Assembly: GCA_037974335.1 (NCBI GenBank)
Contig: CM075761.1
Span: 13,195,543 to 13,259,542, forward strand
Length of the DNA stretch: 64,000 bases
Direction: 5' to 3'
Source: Prionace glauca
Taxonomy: Eukaryota; Chordata; Chondrichthyes; Carcharhiniformes; Carcharhinidae
This document shows positions 20,086 to 31,464 of the stretch, one piece after another. The notes below the pieces were generated by a model, which searched no databases, was not told the DNA's origin, and saw nothing but the letters and a program-made list of their open reading frames with translations. Position numbers and translations under genes: made by a program. Numbering within the stretch: position 1 is the stretch's first letter; every line of letters starts with the position of its first letter.

Positions 20086-20565
20086 CTACAAAACAAATGC
20101 ATTTCCATTGGTTTTTCAACTAATTCACAGACATTCTTAGAGTGAGTGCGCATGCGTTGGATGTGTGGTTAAGGACTGACAAGCCATCTTTGCAACTGGC
20201 ATGAGATTTCGGCTTCATGAATATGCAATACGCAAAATTAAATGTGTCCCCAGTTTTGAATGGATGTACCCTGGCATTGGACACTATTATATTTCATCCT
20301 GATAGAAACTAGCTACAATCCATATTCCCGTCCGTTAACACGGGTAAGCGGATGTTACAGACACGAAGCTTGGAACTATGGTCATTTCCGACATAGAAAG
20401 AGGCCATTCTGCCCGTCAAGCCAGTGTCATTTGTTTAGACTGGGGGTTCAGTCTGAATTCCCGGCCTTCTCCGAATTTCCCTGCGAAATATTCCTCTTTC
20501 ACCACATCTCTCTTTCAATATTGACTTTTTTCCCCCTTAATTCTCAGTAAACGTTCGTACTGGAC
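20086..20565. other. Nothing recognised; possible worn LINE at 20380-20520
   Basis: CATAGAAAGAGGCCATTCTG recalls the antisense ends of LINEs and SINEs. No gene supported. Confidence 0.3.
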
Positions 20566-20567
20566 AC

Positions 20568-20905
20568 AGAGGCGATGGCCCAGTGGTTTATGGCTAGATA
20601 CACAATCCAAGAAAGTTAGTTAATGGCGACCAGGGTTCGTACCCCACCACCGCAGATGGTAAAATTTGGATTAAAAAAACCCCACTGGAATTAAGAATCT
20701 ATGGGTGACCATTGGCAATAGTCGAAAAATAATATCTGGTTCACTAATATCCTTTAGGGAAGGAAATTTGCCGTTCTTACCCCATCTGACCTACATGTGA
20801 CTCCAGGGCCCCAGCAATGTGTTTGATTCTTAACTGTCCTCCAAGGGCAACTAGGGATGGGCAATAAATGCTGGCCAGCTAGTGGCGCCCATGTCGCGAG
20901 GATGA
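20568..20905 (+). repeat. SINE-2
   Basis: Starts GAGGCGATGGCCCAGTGGTT, has AGGGTTCGTACCCC as a B-box-like element, then TTTAGGGAAGGAAATTTGCC and GGGATGGGCAATAAATGCTG. A tRNA-related SINE different from the V-SINEs; further copies lie at 35842 and 60820. Confidence 0.75.
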
Positions 20906-21171
20906 CTATATAAAATCCACACAGCTTGAAGCATAACACAGGGGGTTTAACTGCAAGAGGTTTGCTGGTGAACGTTGATTGTTCAGTCACGTTAGAAGAT
21001 TAGGCAAATGAGTGAGTGCATTTGAGATGATTTTTCACTGAGATTGTGCGCCTTATTTCCATGATATTTCTAATATCAAAACTATGGAGAATCTCTAATG
21101 TCGTGTGATGATTTTTAGACACTTGGGTCATTGTTAGTTTCGCAAGTAATATAGAAGTAATATATATAATA

Positions 21172-21595
21172 TATATGAGGGGAGATCTCATTTAGACGTA
21201 TAAGATGATGAATGGGATGGATAGGATAGAGGTGGAGAGACTCTTCCCGCTCAAAAATGACAGTAGGACTAGGGGGCACAGCCTCAAGATAAAGGGGAGG
21301 CGGTTTAGAACAGAGTTGAGGAGGAACTTCTTCACTCAAAGGGTGGTGAATCTCTGGAATTCTCTGCCCGTTGAAGTGGTGGAGGCTGCCTCGCTAAATA
21401 TTTTTAAGAAACGGGTTGATGGGTTTTTGATAAGAGAAGGGATTAAGGGTTATGGGGAGAGGGCGGGAAGGTGGAGCTGAGCCAAGACAGATCAGCCATG
21501 ATATTATTGAATGGCGGGGCAGGCTCGAAGGGCTAGATGGCCTACTCCTGCTCCTATTTCTTATGTTCTTATGTTCTTATGTTCTTATACCCTGT
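21172..21595 (+). repeat. LINE-B 3' end, young-looking
   Basis: Open frame MMNGMDRIEVERLFPLKND, then FFTQRVVNLWNSLPVEVVEA and GYGERAGRWS. Tail ends with four TTCTTATG units. Confidence 0.9.
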
Positions 21596-21599
21596 CAGT

Positions 21600-22095
21600 C
21601 AGCACATCCAAATCTTCAGCGCCCTCTGTGTGACCAATCTTTTCCTCACATCCGCCTGCCTCTCACCTTAAATCAATGTCCACTCTTTACTGACATTTGA
21701 ACGAAGGGGAACGGTTGCTCCTTATAAGCTCCTCTGCTCCTCGTAATTTTGTACACCTGTATCAGGTCACAGCTCAGTCTTCTCTGCTCCATCGAAAATG
21801 ACTCAAACCTATCCAACCTCTCTTCATAACTTGAATGTTCCATCCCAGGCAGAATCCCGGTGAATCTCCTTTGCACCTCTTCCCGTGCAGTCACGTCCTC
21901 CTGATAATTCGGCAACCAGAACTGCACACCGTAGTCCAGCTGTGACATCAGCAAAGTTCTATAGGACATCAACATGTCTTCCCGGGTTTTGAAGGGAAGA
22001 GAAAAGATGGGAAAAGTTATTGTGCTCAAGACATTTGATCCGTCGCATGAGGTTTTCAAATTCTCATCCACCAGGACAATTGTGTCCACGGGAAT
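21600..22095 (-). repeat. Old LINE copy
   Basis: Minus frame: EVQRRFTGILPGMEHSSYEE and SFSMEQRRLSCDLIQVYK, preceded by a worn 'YRTLLMSQLDYGVQFWLPNY'. Diverged from A, B and C. Confidence 0.7.
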
Positions 22096-22558
22096 GCAGG
22101 GGTTTCATTAAATCATTCCCCAATTCGCTTTACTCAGAGATCCATTCTCAATGCCAATCATTTCCTGTCTGCTAGGCTCCTGGTATCATTCCTAAATTTG
22201 CCTTGGAATATTTTACACCATTGTATCCACAAGAACACTGGGACAGATGGAGTCCTTTCAGACACTCGGTAAGTTTGACCTGTCTTGACTGATCTGTATC
22301 TTAAATGCATCCAGGCTGTTCCATACAATAAAACATTATTGAACAACATCTGAATTCTGATAGTTTTCAATGAACCTTCTCCCCAGCACCCTGCCCCCCC
22401 CCTCCCCTCAGCCGCTATTGTAGAGTCAGCGTTCCGGAATATCCCACCCCGTTGTTTTCGGAAATATGAACAGGTCAACGTTCATGGGATCCCTGCAGTG
22501 CACAAGGAGGCTATTGAGGCAGCACTCATAACAATCCAATGAGGGGCATACACGCGAT
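22096..22558. other. No recognised gene
   Basis: C-rich run CCCCCCCCTCCCCT near 22400. I looked here for the missing C1, TM and tail exons of receptor unit 3 and did not find them. Confidence 0.45.
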
Positions 22559-22559
22559 G

Positions 22560-22975
22560 GGTCGTACTGGGGCTGTTCTTGGATGTTCGAGAGTAGCCTC
22601 GTGCTTCATGTCATTAGTGAGTGCTTAAACTGGACCAGATACTGGGCAACACGATAGCTCAGTGACTATCACTGTTTGCTGTGCAGACACATGGATTTGG
22701 GCCGGTGTCTGTGGGAGTTTGCGCATTCTCCCCGTGCTTGCGTGGGTTTTCTCCGGGTGCTCCGGTTTCCTCCCACACCCCAAAGATGTGCTGTTGGGCT
22801 GATTGGAGGTAATAAATTGTCCCTAAATTAGTTTCCCTCAATGTGGATGGCCATAAGAATAGATAAGGGTCATGAGTGGAGGGGGGACTGGTCATGTTAA
22901 AATGGCGGCGCGGGCTCATTGGGCCGAAGGGCCTGTTTCCCGGGCTGCTTTTGTTCTTTGTTGTTCTTTGAGAGT
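22560..22975 (+). repeat. SINE-E inserted at the C exon of receptor unit 3
   Basis: Full-length copy with GACACATGGATTTGGGCCGG, the V core and a GTTCTTTG-rich end at 22955-22975. It lies against the first bases of the unit 3 C exon. Confidence 0.8.
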
Positions 22976-23335
22976 CCGCTAAATCCGGCAAATAGAACAG
23001 AAAATCCATTAACTAGGAGATTTTTTTCACAGTAACTTTATTGCATTATTAGCGCATGCAACGTGTGATTTCAATGAATAAACTTAAAACTTTAACAGTT
23101 GGAAAAGGACAAGTTTTAATTGCTGTTCAAATGCTTAATTCATTGGAAAATGAAAATATTTACCTGTGATCACTAACATGGAGCCGTTCCCGAATATTAA
23201 TCGTCTGACCATGTAATGGCGCACTGCACAGTAATATATTCCAGAGTCGATTGTCTGGGCATCCGCAATGATCAGAGAATAATTATCTCTTTTTTTCTTA
23301 GAAACATCACTGGAAAACGACTGAGATGAGGGGAA
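22976..23335 (-). pseudogene. Receptor unit 3: relic of V-J exon and C-exon start
   Basis: The minus strand carries the last half of a V exon (about 23335 to 23164): DNYSLIIADAQTIDSGIYYC then RRLIFGNGSMLVIT, followed by the donor CAG|GTAAAT. Further on (22976-22995) is the C-exon acceptor and its first bases (GGATTTAG|CGGACTCTC), as in units 1 and 4. The start of V and nearly all of C1 are absent, and the intron holds an HE1-type SINE end. It belongs to the unit 1/4 subfamily and cannot make a receptor. Confidence 0.8.
23015..23096 (-). repeat. HE1-type SINE end in the intron of unit 3
   Basis: TTCACAGTAACTTTATTGCA then AATAAACTTAAAACTTTAA. The motif reads on the + strand, so relative to the receptor relic it is antisense; the listed strand is that of the receptor. 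Confidence 0.6.
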
Positions 23336-23339
23336 AATC

Positions 23340-23930
23340 ATTCATTCATAGATTTGTGAGGTTTCGGGGTGTTGTGCAATAAGAGTTCTGGATATTTATT
23401 GGAGACACAGATCGATGTCTGTGAGGAACAAAGACAATACGGAATTAATGTACAGTCAAGATCTAATTGCCTTTCAGAAAAAAAAAGAAAAAGAAAAGAC
23501 CTAATCGCCTGATGGAGATCGAATGAAGTCTTTATTTAGCATGGCTTGGTGTGTTAAACTCACTGAGGGTTGTTGCAGTTTCTCGTTCTGACCACACGGT
23601 GCCGCTCGAACTCCACCCATGCATGATCCAGTCTTCCCGAAGTGAAATATTGCCTGTTCCCTTTCCTCTTCCCCTTCTCCCTTTCCTTGTCAAACGTTGG
23701 CCATGACTTCATGCTGGGAGGGGTTTCGGTCATTGATTCATGCCGACAAATCAGTTATTTAAATCAAAAGTCGGGATCCTCAGAGTGGAAAGGGAAGGAA
23801 AATTCTTCAGAGCGAGGTTTCTTCACGATTCTATCCCTGATACAGGTCTTTGTCAGACGCTAAACATTTTGTGGAAACATATGCCGTCGCTGGCTATCCA
23901 ACTCTGAAAATGTCTGGTTGATTTCCAAAA
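23340..23930. other. Upstream of the unit 3 relic, no recognised gene
   Basis: The missing first half of the V exon and the leader should lie here on the minus strand, but I do not see them. A pyrimidine-rich stretch sits near 23655. Confidence 0.45.
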
Positions 23931-23934
23931 TAGG

Positions 23935-24005
23935 GTTTGAACAAAGAACAACCCAGCACGGGAAACAGCTCCTTCGGCCCAACAAGCCCGCGCCGCCGTT
24001 TGGGC
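23935..24005 (-). repeat. SINE-E tail
   Basis: AACAAAGAACAACCCAGCAC then CTTCGGCCCAACAAGCCCGC. Confidence 0.7.
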
Positions 24006-24177
24006 CACTGGTTTGGGACAGTAATAGATTTTGCATAGGGCAGCACACAGATTTTTTCCCCAAATATTTTATGACCTTTATCTTCTTTCTGAAGTTGTTC
24101 TGTCTCCCAGAACAAATATACTTCAGGAAAACTCTTTGAAATATCCGTCAGGGGTGCGGTTTGGAATTATTCTGAAC

Positions 24178-24795
24178 TTCTGGCCTTCATTAATCGAGGG
24201 ATTGAGTTTAGGAGTCGGGAGGTAATGCTGCAACTTTACAGGACCCTCGTCAGGCCTCATTTGGAGTACTGTGCGTAGTTCTGGTCGCCTCACTATAGGA
24301 AAGACGTAGAAGCTATTGAAAGGGTGCAGAGGAGATTTACAAGGATGTTGCCTGGACTGGGAGGCATGCCTTATGAAGATAGGTTGAGGGAGCTGGGACT
24401 CTTTTCCCTGGAGAGGCGAAGGTTGAGAGGCGACCTGATAGAAGTTTATAAAATGTTGAGAGGAATAGATAGGGTGGACTCTCAGAGGCTATTTCCCCGG
24501 GTTGAAATGGTCGCTACGAGAGGACACAGATTTAAGGTGCGGGGAGGGAAGTACAGAGGTGATGTTAGGGGTAAGTTTTTCACTCAGAGGGTGGTAAGTG
24601 AATGGAATCGGCTGCCGTCGTCGGTGGTGGAGGCGAACTCGCTGGGGTCTTTTAAAAGACTTCTGGATGAGTATACGGGGTTTAATGGGATTGGGGGTTA
24701 TAGATAGGTCTATAGATTGGTGGGGTTGATGTGATCGGCGCAACTCGAGGGCCGAAGGGCCTGTTTGTGCTGTAATGTTCTATGTTCTATGTTTA
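24178..24795 (+). repeat. LINE-C 3' end
   Basis: ORF2-tail open frame (QRRFTRMLPGLGGMPYEDRL, FFTQRVVSEWNRLPSSVVEA), preceded by codons for a worn 'RGIEFRSREVMLQLYRTLV'. Ends with GGCCGAAGGGCCTGTTTGTG and TTCTATG. Confidence 0.85.
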
Positions 24796-25004
24796 TTGGT
24801 CCACATCGATGTGATTTCCTCAGAATCGTAACACTGTTGAGGATGTGCCAAGATGCTACAAGCAGACATACAATCCCTCAGCGCATGAGGAAGCCAATTC
24901 GTCCCACCGAGTGGGTACCGATTCTCCGAGAAAGCATCTTATCCAGGGCTTAGTCTGTAACTGCTTGTACTTACCCCACTAACTCTCTTACATCTATTAG
25001 CACA

Positions 25005-25192
25005 CTAAATGAAATTTAGCAAGGCCAAACTGCATATCTTTAGACTATGAGAAGAAATTGGTGCAACTAAAGGACACACACGTAGACACGGAGAGATTGT
25101 GCAACCAGTGTTCCCAGGTTCCAAACCTTGGATCCTGGGAACACTTGGATCTGTGAGGCAGCAAGGCTAACCACTGTGCTACCCTGCCGTTC
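25005..25192 (-). repeat. Old V-SINE fragment
   Basis: Antisense GCTAACCACTGTGCTACCCT at the right end and TTTAGCAAGGCCAAACTGCA at the left. Confidence 0.6.
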
Positions 25193-25194
25193 TA

Positions 25195-26160
25195 TTACAT
25201 GACCCAGGACGTAATTTTGAAATGTACTCATTGCTTAGAGCTTCCAAATAAACCTTCAACAGATGAGAAATTATAAGATTGTGAATGAACTGAAATTGTT
25301 GAATTACTCCATTTTTTTTCGTTTGACGTGGATGTGATTCGCCAGGTTATTAATTGCGTCAAATCAGGTGACATTTTATTAAATATCTATAATTTTCCCA
25401 GGCAGCATATCGCAAAAGTCTCTGTTCTACCAATCAGTTCATTCTAGTTTTCTCGAACTCTATCATTCACTTTTTCCCTTTCCCTCTCTGACGCACAAAA
25501 ACAGACAATAAACATTACCACCTGAGCATATATATATATATGTATATATAACGCTAAATATTCATTTTCTCTCACACGCAGTCAGTCTTCTGTACATTAA
25601 GGAATTCCCTCTCTCATAAATACAGACACACTTGTCAAATACTTTTTGTTAAATTTTCCCTATCTCATGCACAGTGATTAGCACTGCTCTCTCCCCCCAT
25701 TGAAAGAGACGCACATTGAATTCCCTGTCTGGGCGACTGTCTGTGTTTTGTCTGCACGTTGTTGCGAATGTTTTAGCCTTAACATTTGCCGTGATCTACA
25801 CCACTGACGATTGGAATGTTTAGGGGGCCTCCTCTTGCACTGAGTTGTTTAATTGTCCGCCACCATTCAGAGCTGGATGCAGCGGGACTGCAGAGTTTAT
25901 GGGCTGAACCGATGGTTGTGGAATGGCTTTGCCAGGCCTATTACTTGCTGCGTTGGGGTTTATGCACGCAGGTGACCCTGTGTATGAGTTTCCACATGGA
26001 GTCCCCAGCAGCTCGCATCATCTTCTGTTATGGACCACAGAACTGAAACCACATGGAGCTGCTTTGACAGTGGAGATTATTTTCTCCCAGAAGAGGGAAG
26101 ACTTTCCAGCGAATTTCCAACCAGGCAACTAATTATTTCCCGCTCATTGTAACTATCTCG
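25195..26160. other. No recognised gene; AT microsatellite inside
   Basis: About 1 kb without a recognised exon. A TA dinucleotide run lies at about 25526-25552. A leader-like ATG frame at 25923 is discussed under rejected items. Confidence 0.45.
25526..25552. repeat. TA microsatellite
   Basis: Alternating TA with one TG interruption. Confidence 0.85.
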
Positions 26161-26164
26161 AAAC

Positions 26165-26310
26165 AAAGGAACATAGAAACGAGATGCAGGCATGCGCCAT
26201 TCGGCCCTTCAAACCTACTCTGCCATTCATCATGATCTCAGCTTATCGTCAAATGCAATATTCAGATCCCCCTTTCCCCAATATTTCTTGATCCCTTTAG
26301 CCCCAACAGT
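26165..26310 (-). repeat. LINE 3' tail, worn
   Basis: CATTCGGCCCTTCAAACCTA then CTGCCATTCATCATGATCTC is an antisense end related to LINE-B. Confidence 0.6.
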
Positions 26311-26314
26311 TCTG

Positions 26315-26625
26315 GATATATTTAGAGAAAAATAGGGTGGTTTTATTGGGAGACTTTAATTTTCCTTATATAGATTGGAAATCCCCTAGGGCTGGGTGTC
26401 CGGACGGGAAGGAATTTGTAAAATGTACCCAGGAAGGTTCTTTGGAACAATATGTTGATAGTCCGACTGGAGAGGGAGTTCTACTGGACTGAGAAATGGG
26501 GAATGAGCCCGGTTAGGTCATCAAAATTTCAGTAGGGGAACATGTGGCGAACAGTGATGACAATTCTGTAAACTCAATCCTATGTTCTTACAGTTGAATT
26601 TGGCACAGTTGAGCAGAAGATGCTT
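26315..26625 (+). repeat. CR1-like LINE endonuclease-end fragment
   Basis: Plus frame VVLLGDFNFPYIDWKSPRAG, then GKEFVKCTQEGSLEQYVD. GDFN..YIDW is the late motif of the AP-type endonuclease of CR1-group LINEs. The following GAGCCCGGTTAGGTCATCAA is the usual linker toward RT. It is the only endonuclease segment I found in the window. Confidence 0.75.
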
Positions 26626-26627
26626 CA

Positions 26628-27110
26628 TTCTGGGAATGAACCAAATAATCAACATGGAAGTTTTTATCAAACAAAGTTTATTTAAGCATACAGTTCAATC
26701 TAAATCAAAAGATTTAGCATAAAATTTCCCAATGACACGATTCGAACATGACGAAGAGTAGAGTTTACCAGCCAGCTGTCTATGAAGTTCCAATCCAAAC
26801 AACATATCCCAAACATACGCGCTTTCCTTGGCTTAGCACAAAACGTAAGCATATTCAGGTGATGCTGAGTTTCCAGCTATTTAACGTCTGTCATGAATTG
26901 ATCCTTTTGGATTAAATCACTGAGGCTTCTGAGTCCCGGAAATTTCCAAAAAGCCTCTGGAGAAAGAAATGGACTGGGACATGGCAGCCTCTTTCAGCTT
27001 CTAACAGTAACTCACACACAACATTGTTTCCAACTCCAGAGCAAGGGCAAATGCGCTGCAGATGCTCCTCACCTCAGGCTACTGCTGAACAACAAAACTA
27101 AATACTTGGG
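26628..27110. other. No recognised gene
   Basis: Low-copy sequence with no feature I can name. Confidence 0.45.
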
Positions 27111-27111
27111 A

Positions 27112-27308
27112 CAAATTGTCCCTAAATTAGGCGTCCCTCAATCTGGTTATAATTCGTTTATTGTGGAGCGCAATGGGCGTAGACAAACTCATAGGTAGAA
27201 GAGGGCACTCACAATGCTAAAATGGTGGTGCGAGCTTGTTGGGCAGAAGGGCCTGTTTCCGGTGCTGTGTTGTTCTATCTTCTTCGTTCTTTGTTCTTTG
27301 TTCTTTTC
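27112..27308 (+). repeat. SINE-E 3' part
   Basis: GGGACAAATTGTCCCTAAAT through GGTGGTGCGAGCTTGTTGGG to a TTCTTTG end. Confidence 0.75.
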
Positions 27309-27309
27309 T

Positions 27310-27692
27310 GTGAAAGGAAAAAAAAAGTCCCCAGGCATCAGCTGACTTGTCGATCATGCGCCACCCTGTAGTTCCAAAAGGATCATATCACTTGAAGATT
27401 CTGCATTAGTTCAGACTAAAAATGAACCAGATTGCAATTATATTGCTTCAGTCACAATTAGAGGATGCCGGTCTTTGTGAGGAAAGCAGGGCCAACACAA
27501 TGCTAGGAGCTGCTTGAAAACCCTACTAAATAACATGATTAAAAATACATTATTAAAGGCACCGTGTTGCCACAAGTACTTCCAGATTACATTGGCTGTG
27601 TGTGGAAACATTTTACTCTTGAATGTAATCGTTTGGAAACACAGTCGGCTCCTCAAATCAGCATGTCGGTCACAGGTGAAATGTTTTCTGTT
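27310..27692. other. No recognised gene
   Basis: No exon or repeat assigned. Confidence 0.45.
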
Positions 27693-28262
27693 TAAGAACA
27701 TAAGAACATAAGAAATAGGAGCAGGAGTAGGCCATCTAGCCCTTCGAGCCTGCCCCGCCATTCAATAAGATCATGGCTGATCTGTCGTGACTCAGCTCCA
27801 CCTTCCCGCCCTCTCCCCATAACCCTTACTCCCTTCTCTTATCAAAAACCCATCAACCCGTTTCTTAAAAATATTTAGCGAGGCAGCCTCCACCACTTCA
27901 ACGGGCAGAGAATTCCAGAGATTCACCACCCTTTGAGTGAAGAAGTTCCTCCTCAACTCTGTTCTAAACCGCCTCCCCTTTATCTTGAGGCTGTGCCCCC
28001 TAGTCCTACTGTCTTTTTTGAGCGGGAAGAGTCTCTCCACCTCTATCCTATCCATCCCATTCATCATCTTATACGTCTCAATGAGATCTCCCCTCATTCT
28101 TCTAAACTCTAACGAGTACAAGCCTAGTTTATTCAGCCTCTCCTCATTGCTCAATCCCCTCAACTCCGGTATCAGCCTAGTAAACCTCCTCTGCACTCCC
28201 TCCAGGGCCAAAATATCCTTGCGCAGGTGCGGCGCCCAAAACTGCACACAGTACTCCAGCTG
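27693..28262 (-). repeat. LINE-B 3' end, open ORF2 tail
   Basis: Minus frame of 151 codons: MQFWAPHLRKDILALEGVQR, then IPELRGLSNEERLNKLGLYS and FFTQRVVNLWNSLPVEVVEA. Nearly the same as the copies at 8317 and 40523, which points to recent activity. Confidence 0.9.
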
Positions 28263-28585
28263 ACATAATGCAATATATTACTGACATAATGGAATATATT
28301 TCCAAGCTACATTTAATTTCATAAACAATAAAACTCTGAACTGGAAATCGTTGGCCTGATCATTACTGGATAAATAAATTCCAATATAATCTATAACCTC
28401 TATTTTCCTAACCCATACAACCATTCTCAAATTAAAAATAGCTTATTTGGCTGTAAAATCATACCTAACAGATATTGCAAACTGGTTCTCCAAAAATCTG
28501 TTCATACTGATAATTAGTCTTCCTGGAGGGTGTAGGATGGGTTACCTTAACTCTCCTAAACATAAGAACATAAGAAATAGGAGCA
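28263..28585. other. No recognised gene; ends in a short LINE-B tail
   Basis: A/T-rich. The last bases (CATAAGAACATAAGAAATAG) are a LINE-B tail scrap joined to SINE-E. Confidence 0.45.
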
Positions 28586-28586
28586 G

Positions 28587-28950
28587 GACAAAGAACAAAG
28601 AACAAAGAACAAAACAGCACGGGAAACAGGCCCTTCGGCCCAACGAGCCCGTGCCGCCGTCCCATGGTCAGTGACCTATTCATGACTCTAGTCTATGCCT
28701 AATGTGTGAGGATCAGGGAGGTCCAATATAGGGACAATTTGTTACCCAATCAATCAGCCTAAAAGCACATTTTTGGGATGTGGGAGGAAACCGGAGCACC
28801 CGGAGGAAACCCACGCAACCACGGGGAGAACGCGCAAACTCCCACGGACACAGGCCCAACTCCATGTGTCCGCACAGTAACAGAGATAGCCTCTGTGCTG
28901 CCATGATGCCCTCGAGATGGTAAGTGCCTGTGGATAAAAATTTCATTATT
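28587..28950 (-). repeat. SINE-E, full length
   Basis: Antisense AAAGAACAAAGAACAAAGAA at the left, CCCTTCGGCCCAACGAGCCC, antisense V core, and GGCCCAACTCCATGTGTCCG near the right end. Confidence 0.85.
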
Positions 28951-28959
28951 AAAGACTCT

Positions 28960-30175
28960 ATATCCCTGAGACTAAACTGACCCCAAGCCTACAATGCTTA
29001 ATAAGGCCTGCTATATCCCCCTATATGTAAACTGCTCATGTGGCTGTCCAAGTGACTCTTGAACAACCCTAGCGTGCCTGCTTCCACCACCTCACTCGGC
29101 AGTGCATTCCACATCCCCACTACCCTTTGTGTGAAAAACTGCCCTCTAACATTAGTCTTATATCTAGCCCCCCTCACCCTAAGCCCGTGACCCCTCGTTC
29201 TATCCATTTCTAATAGCGGAAAAAGCTTATCACCATCTACTCTATCTGTCCCCTTCATAATCTTATAAACCTCTATCAAATCCCCCTCAGCCGACGTCTC
29301 TCAAGGGAAAACAGCCCAAGTGCGTTCAATCTTTCCTCGTAAGACAGCCCTTCCATACCAGGCAACATCCTGGTAAATCTCCTCTGCACTCTCTCCAGGA
29401 TCTCTACATCCTTTCGGTAGTACGGCGACCAGAACTGGACGCAGTACTCCAGGTGAGGCCTAACCAACGTTCTATACAACTGCAACATCAGACTCCTACT
29501 CTTATATTCTATACCCCTTCCTATGAAGGCTAACATGCCATACGCTTTCCTCATCACATTCTGCACCTGCACCGACACCTTCAGGGACTTGTGTACCTGC
29601 ACCCCCAGGTCTCTCTGCGTATCTATACTCCGGATAGTTCTACCTTTTATCATATAACTCCCTTCCACATTATTCCGGCCAAAGTGCATCACCTCGCATT
29701 TCTCCGGATTAAATTCCATTTGCCATCTATCTGCCCAATCTACCAGCCTATCTATGTCCTGTTGCATTGCCAGGCACTGCTCCTCAGTACCCGCCAATCC
29801 AACCATCTTAGTGTCATCAGCAAATTTGCTGATCACACCTCCTACCCCCTCTTCCAAGTCATTAATATAGACTACAAATAGTAGAGGTCCTAGTACCGAG
29901 CCCTGCGGCACCCCACTGGTGACAGACCTCCAATTGGAAAAGGAGCCCTCCACTACTACCCGCTGTCTTCTCCTCCCAAGCCAGTTCTTCACCCATCTAC
30001 ATACCTGGCCTTGTATCCCATGAGCCTTCACCTTTTCTATCAGCCTACCGTGAGGGACCTTGTCAAACGCCTTACTGAAATCCATATAGACAACATCAAC
30101 GGCTTGTCCTTCGTCAACCGTTTTTGTCACCTCTTCAAAAAATTCCAATAGATTCGTAAGGCACGATTTAAGGCA
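28960..30175 (-). repeat. LINE-D: CR1-like RT and ORF2 tail, nearly open
   Basis: Two minus frames (29276-30187 and 28998-29279) cover RT from SCLTNLLEFFEEVTKTVDEG through VYMDFSKAFDKVPHGRLIEK, SGVPQGSVLGPLLFVVYIND and FADDTKMVG to the tail FFTQRVVGMWNALPSEVVEA. The frames touch at about 29278, where one frame break separates them. The RT active-site residues (D, DD) are present. Confidence 0.9.
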
Positions 30176-30300
30176 GGAGTAGGCCATCTAGCCCTTCGAG
30201 CCTGCCCCGCCATTCAATAAGATCATGGCTGATCTGAAGTGGATCAATTCCACTTACCTGCTTTCTCCCCATAACCCTTAATTCCCCTGTCTATGAGAAA
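30172..30300 (-). repeat. LINE-B tail fragment
   Basis: GGCAGGAGTAGGCCATCTAG then CCGCCATTCAATAAGATCAT, fused to the 5' limit of LINE-D. Confidence 0.75.
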
Positions 30301-30334
30301 CAAATTCATTCATTCAGAAATTTACTGGGCTGTG

Positions 30335-30530
30335 TATGATTTGACACGATCTGATTTATTATTGGCATATGTATGGCGATACATTGGAAAGTATTGTTTC
30401 TTGTGCGCTACACAGGCACAACATATCGATCATAAAGTACACGGACTTCATTTATCATTGTCACGTGTATTGGGGCACAGTGAAAAGTATTGTTTCCTAC
30501 GTACCATCCAGGCAAAGCATGCCGTTCATA
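30335..30530 (-). repeat. Repeat G, two antisense units
   Basis: TGGAAAGTATTGTTTCTTGT and TGAAAAGTATTGTTTCCTAC are about 100 bases apart, matching the tandem unit at 8030. Confidence 0.7.
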
Positions 30531-30845
30531 GTGGGTTAGCTCCGCTGTCTTGCAGAGCCAGGGCCTGAAGTTCAATTCCAGCCTTGGGTGACTGTCTCAT
30601 GCTCTCCTTTTCTCTACCTGGGTTTCCTCTGGGTTCCTCGCTTTCCTCCCACAGTATGAAAAGTATGCTGGTTAGGGGCATTTACCATGCTAAAGTTTCC
30701 TTCCGTGCAGCTAAATAGGCGCCAAAGTGTGGAGGATGGTTAGGAATGAAAGTTTCGAGACAAAAGCGAGTTATTTATGCATTATTGAATAGTTGCACAA
30801 GTAGGGTTGCATTGACGCTGCAATGGCATCTCTGTGAAAACCCCT
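30530..30845 (+). repeat. V-SINE, diverged, HE1-type end
   Basis: Head GCCTGAAGTTCAATTCCAGC, core GGGTTTCCTCTGGGTTCCTC, and an end TTGACGCTGCAATGGCATCT. Confidence 0.6.
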
Positions 30846-30881
30846 CGTCTGCACACTCTGGTGCCTGTTCTGGGACAATAG

Positions 30882-31268
30882 TCATGATGTAGAGATGCTG
30901 GCATTGGGCTGGGGTAAACTCACTAAGAAGTCTCACAACACCAGGCTAGAGTCCAACCAGTTTATTTGATAGATGGAGATCTGTAGCCCCCATGACTTGC
31001 CTGGGCTTGTAAAATCTAACCTACTGTCCTGTCTGGAGACAATCCACATCTCCTTAACCTATGCTAATGCATCTTTAAGACTTGAATAGCAGATTAGCTG
31101 CAAAGACTTACATTCTAATCAGTATTCTGGAAACTGTGTGTGTCTTTATAGGCCCTTCTCTGATCAGAACCTTCCACACACCTGACGAAGGAACACCGTT
31201 TCCGAAAGCTTGTGTTATTACTATCAAATAAACTGGTTGGCCTCTAACTGGTGTTGTGAGATGTCTTA
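30882..31268 (+). repeat. Repeat H, longest copy
   Basis: GATGTAGAGATGCTGGCATT then CTCACAACACCAGGCTAGAG, TCCAACCAGTTTATTTGATA, and CTGACGAAGGAACACCGTTT at the far end. Class unknown. Confidence 0.6.
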
Positions 31269-31274
31269 CTGGAA

Positions 31275-31462
31275 AAATAGACCAATCCATCTATCCAGCA
31301 TGTCTATCGGACAATGGGAGGAAACTGGAACACCCAGAGGAAACCCACACAGAGACGGTGAGACAGTGCAAGCTCCACACAGACAGTGACCTGAGCCCGG
31401 AAACAACCCCAGGTCCCTGAAACTGTGAGGCAGAAGTGGTGAACGCAGCTCGTCACTCAGCC
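31275..31462 (-). repeat. V-SINE fragment
   Basis: Antisense core GGGAGGAAACTGGAACACCC then AAACCCACACAGAGACGGTG to the antisense head. Confidence 0.75.
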
Positions 31463-31464
31463 TG

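Noticed and set aside
25923-25971. A leader-like frame MALPGLLLAALGFMHA ending in GCAG|GTGACC, like an Ig leader exon
   Set aside because: No V-like exon follows on the + strand within several kilobases, and the frame runs on without structure. Hydrophobic short frames with GT occur by chance.
28998-30187. A large open frame as a possible host gene
   Set aside because: It has full RT motifs (VYMDFSKAFDKV, FADD) and belongs to a truncated CR1-like LINE.
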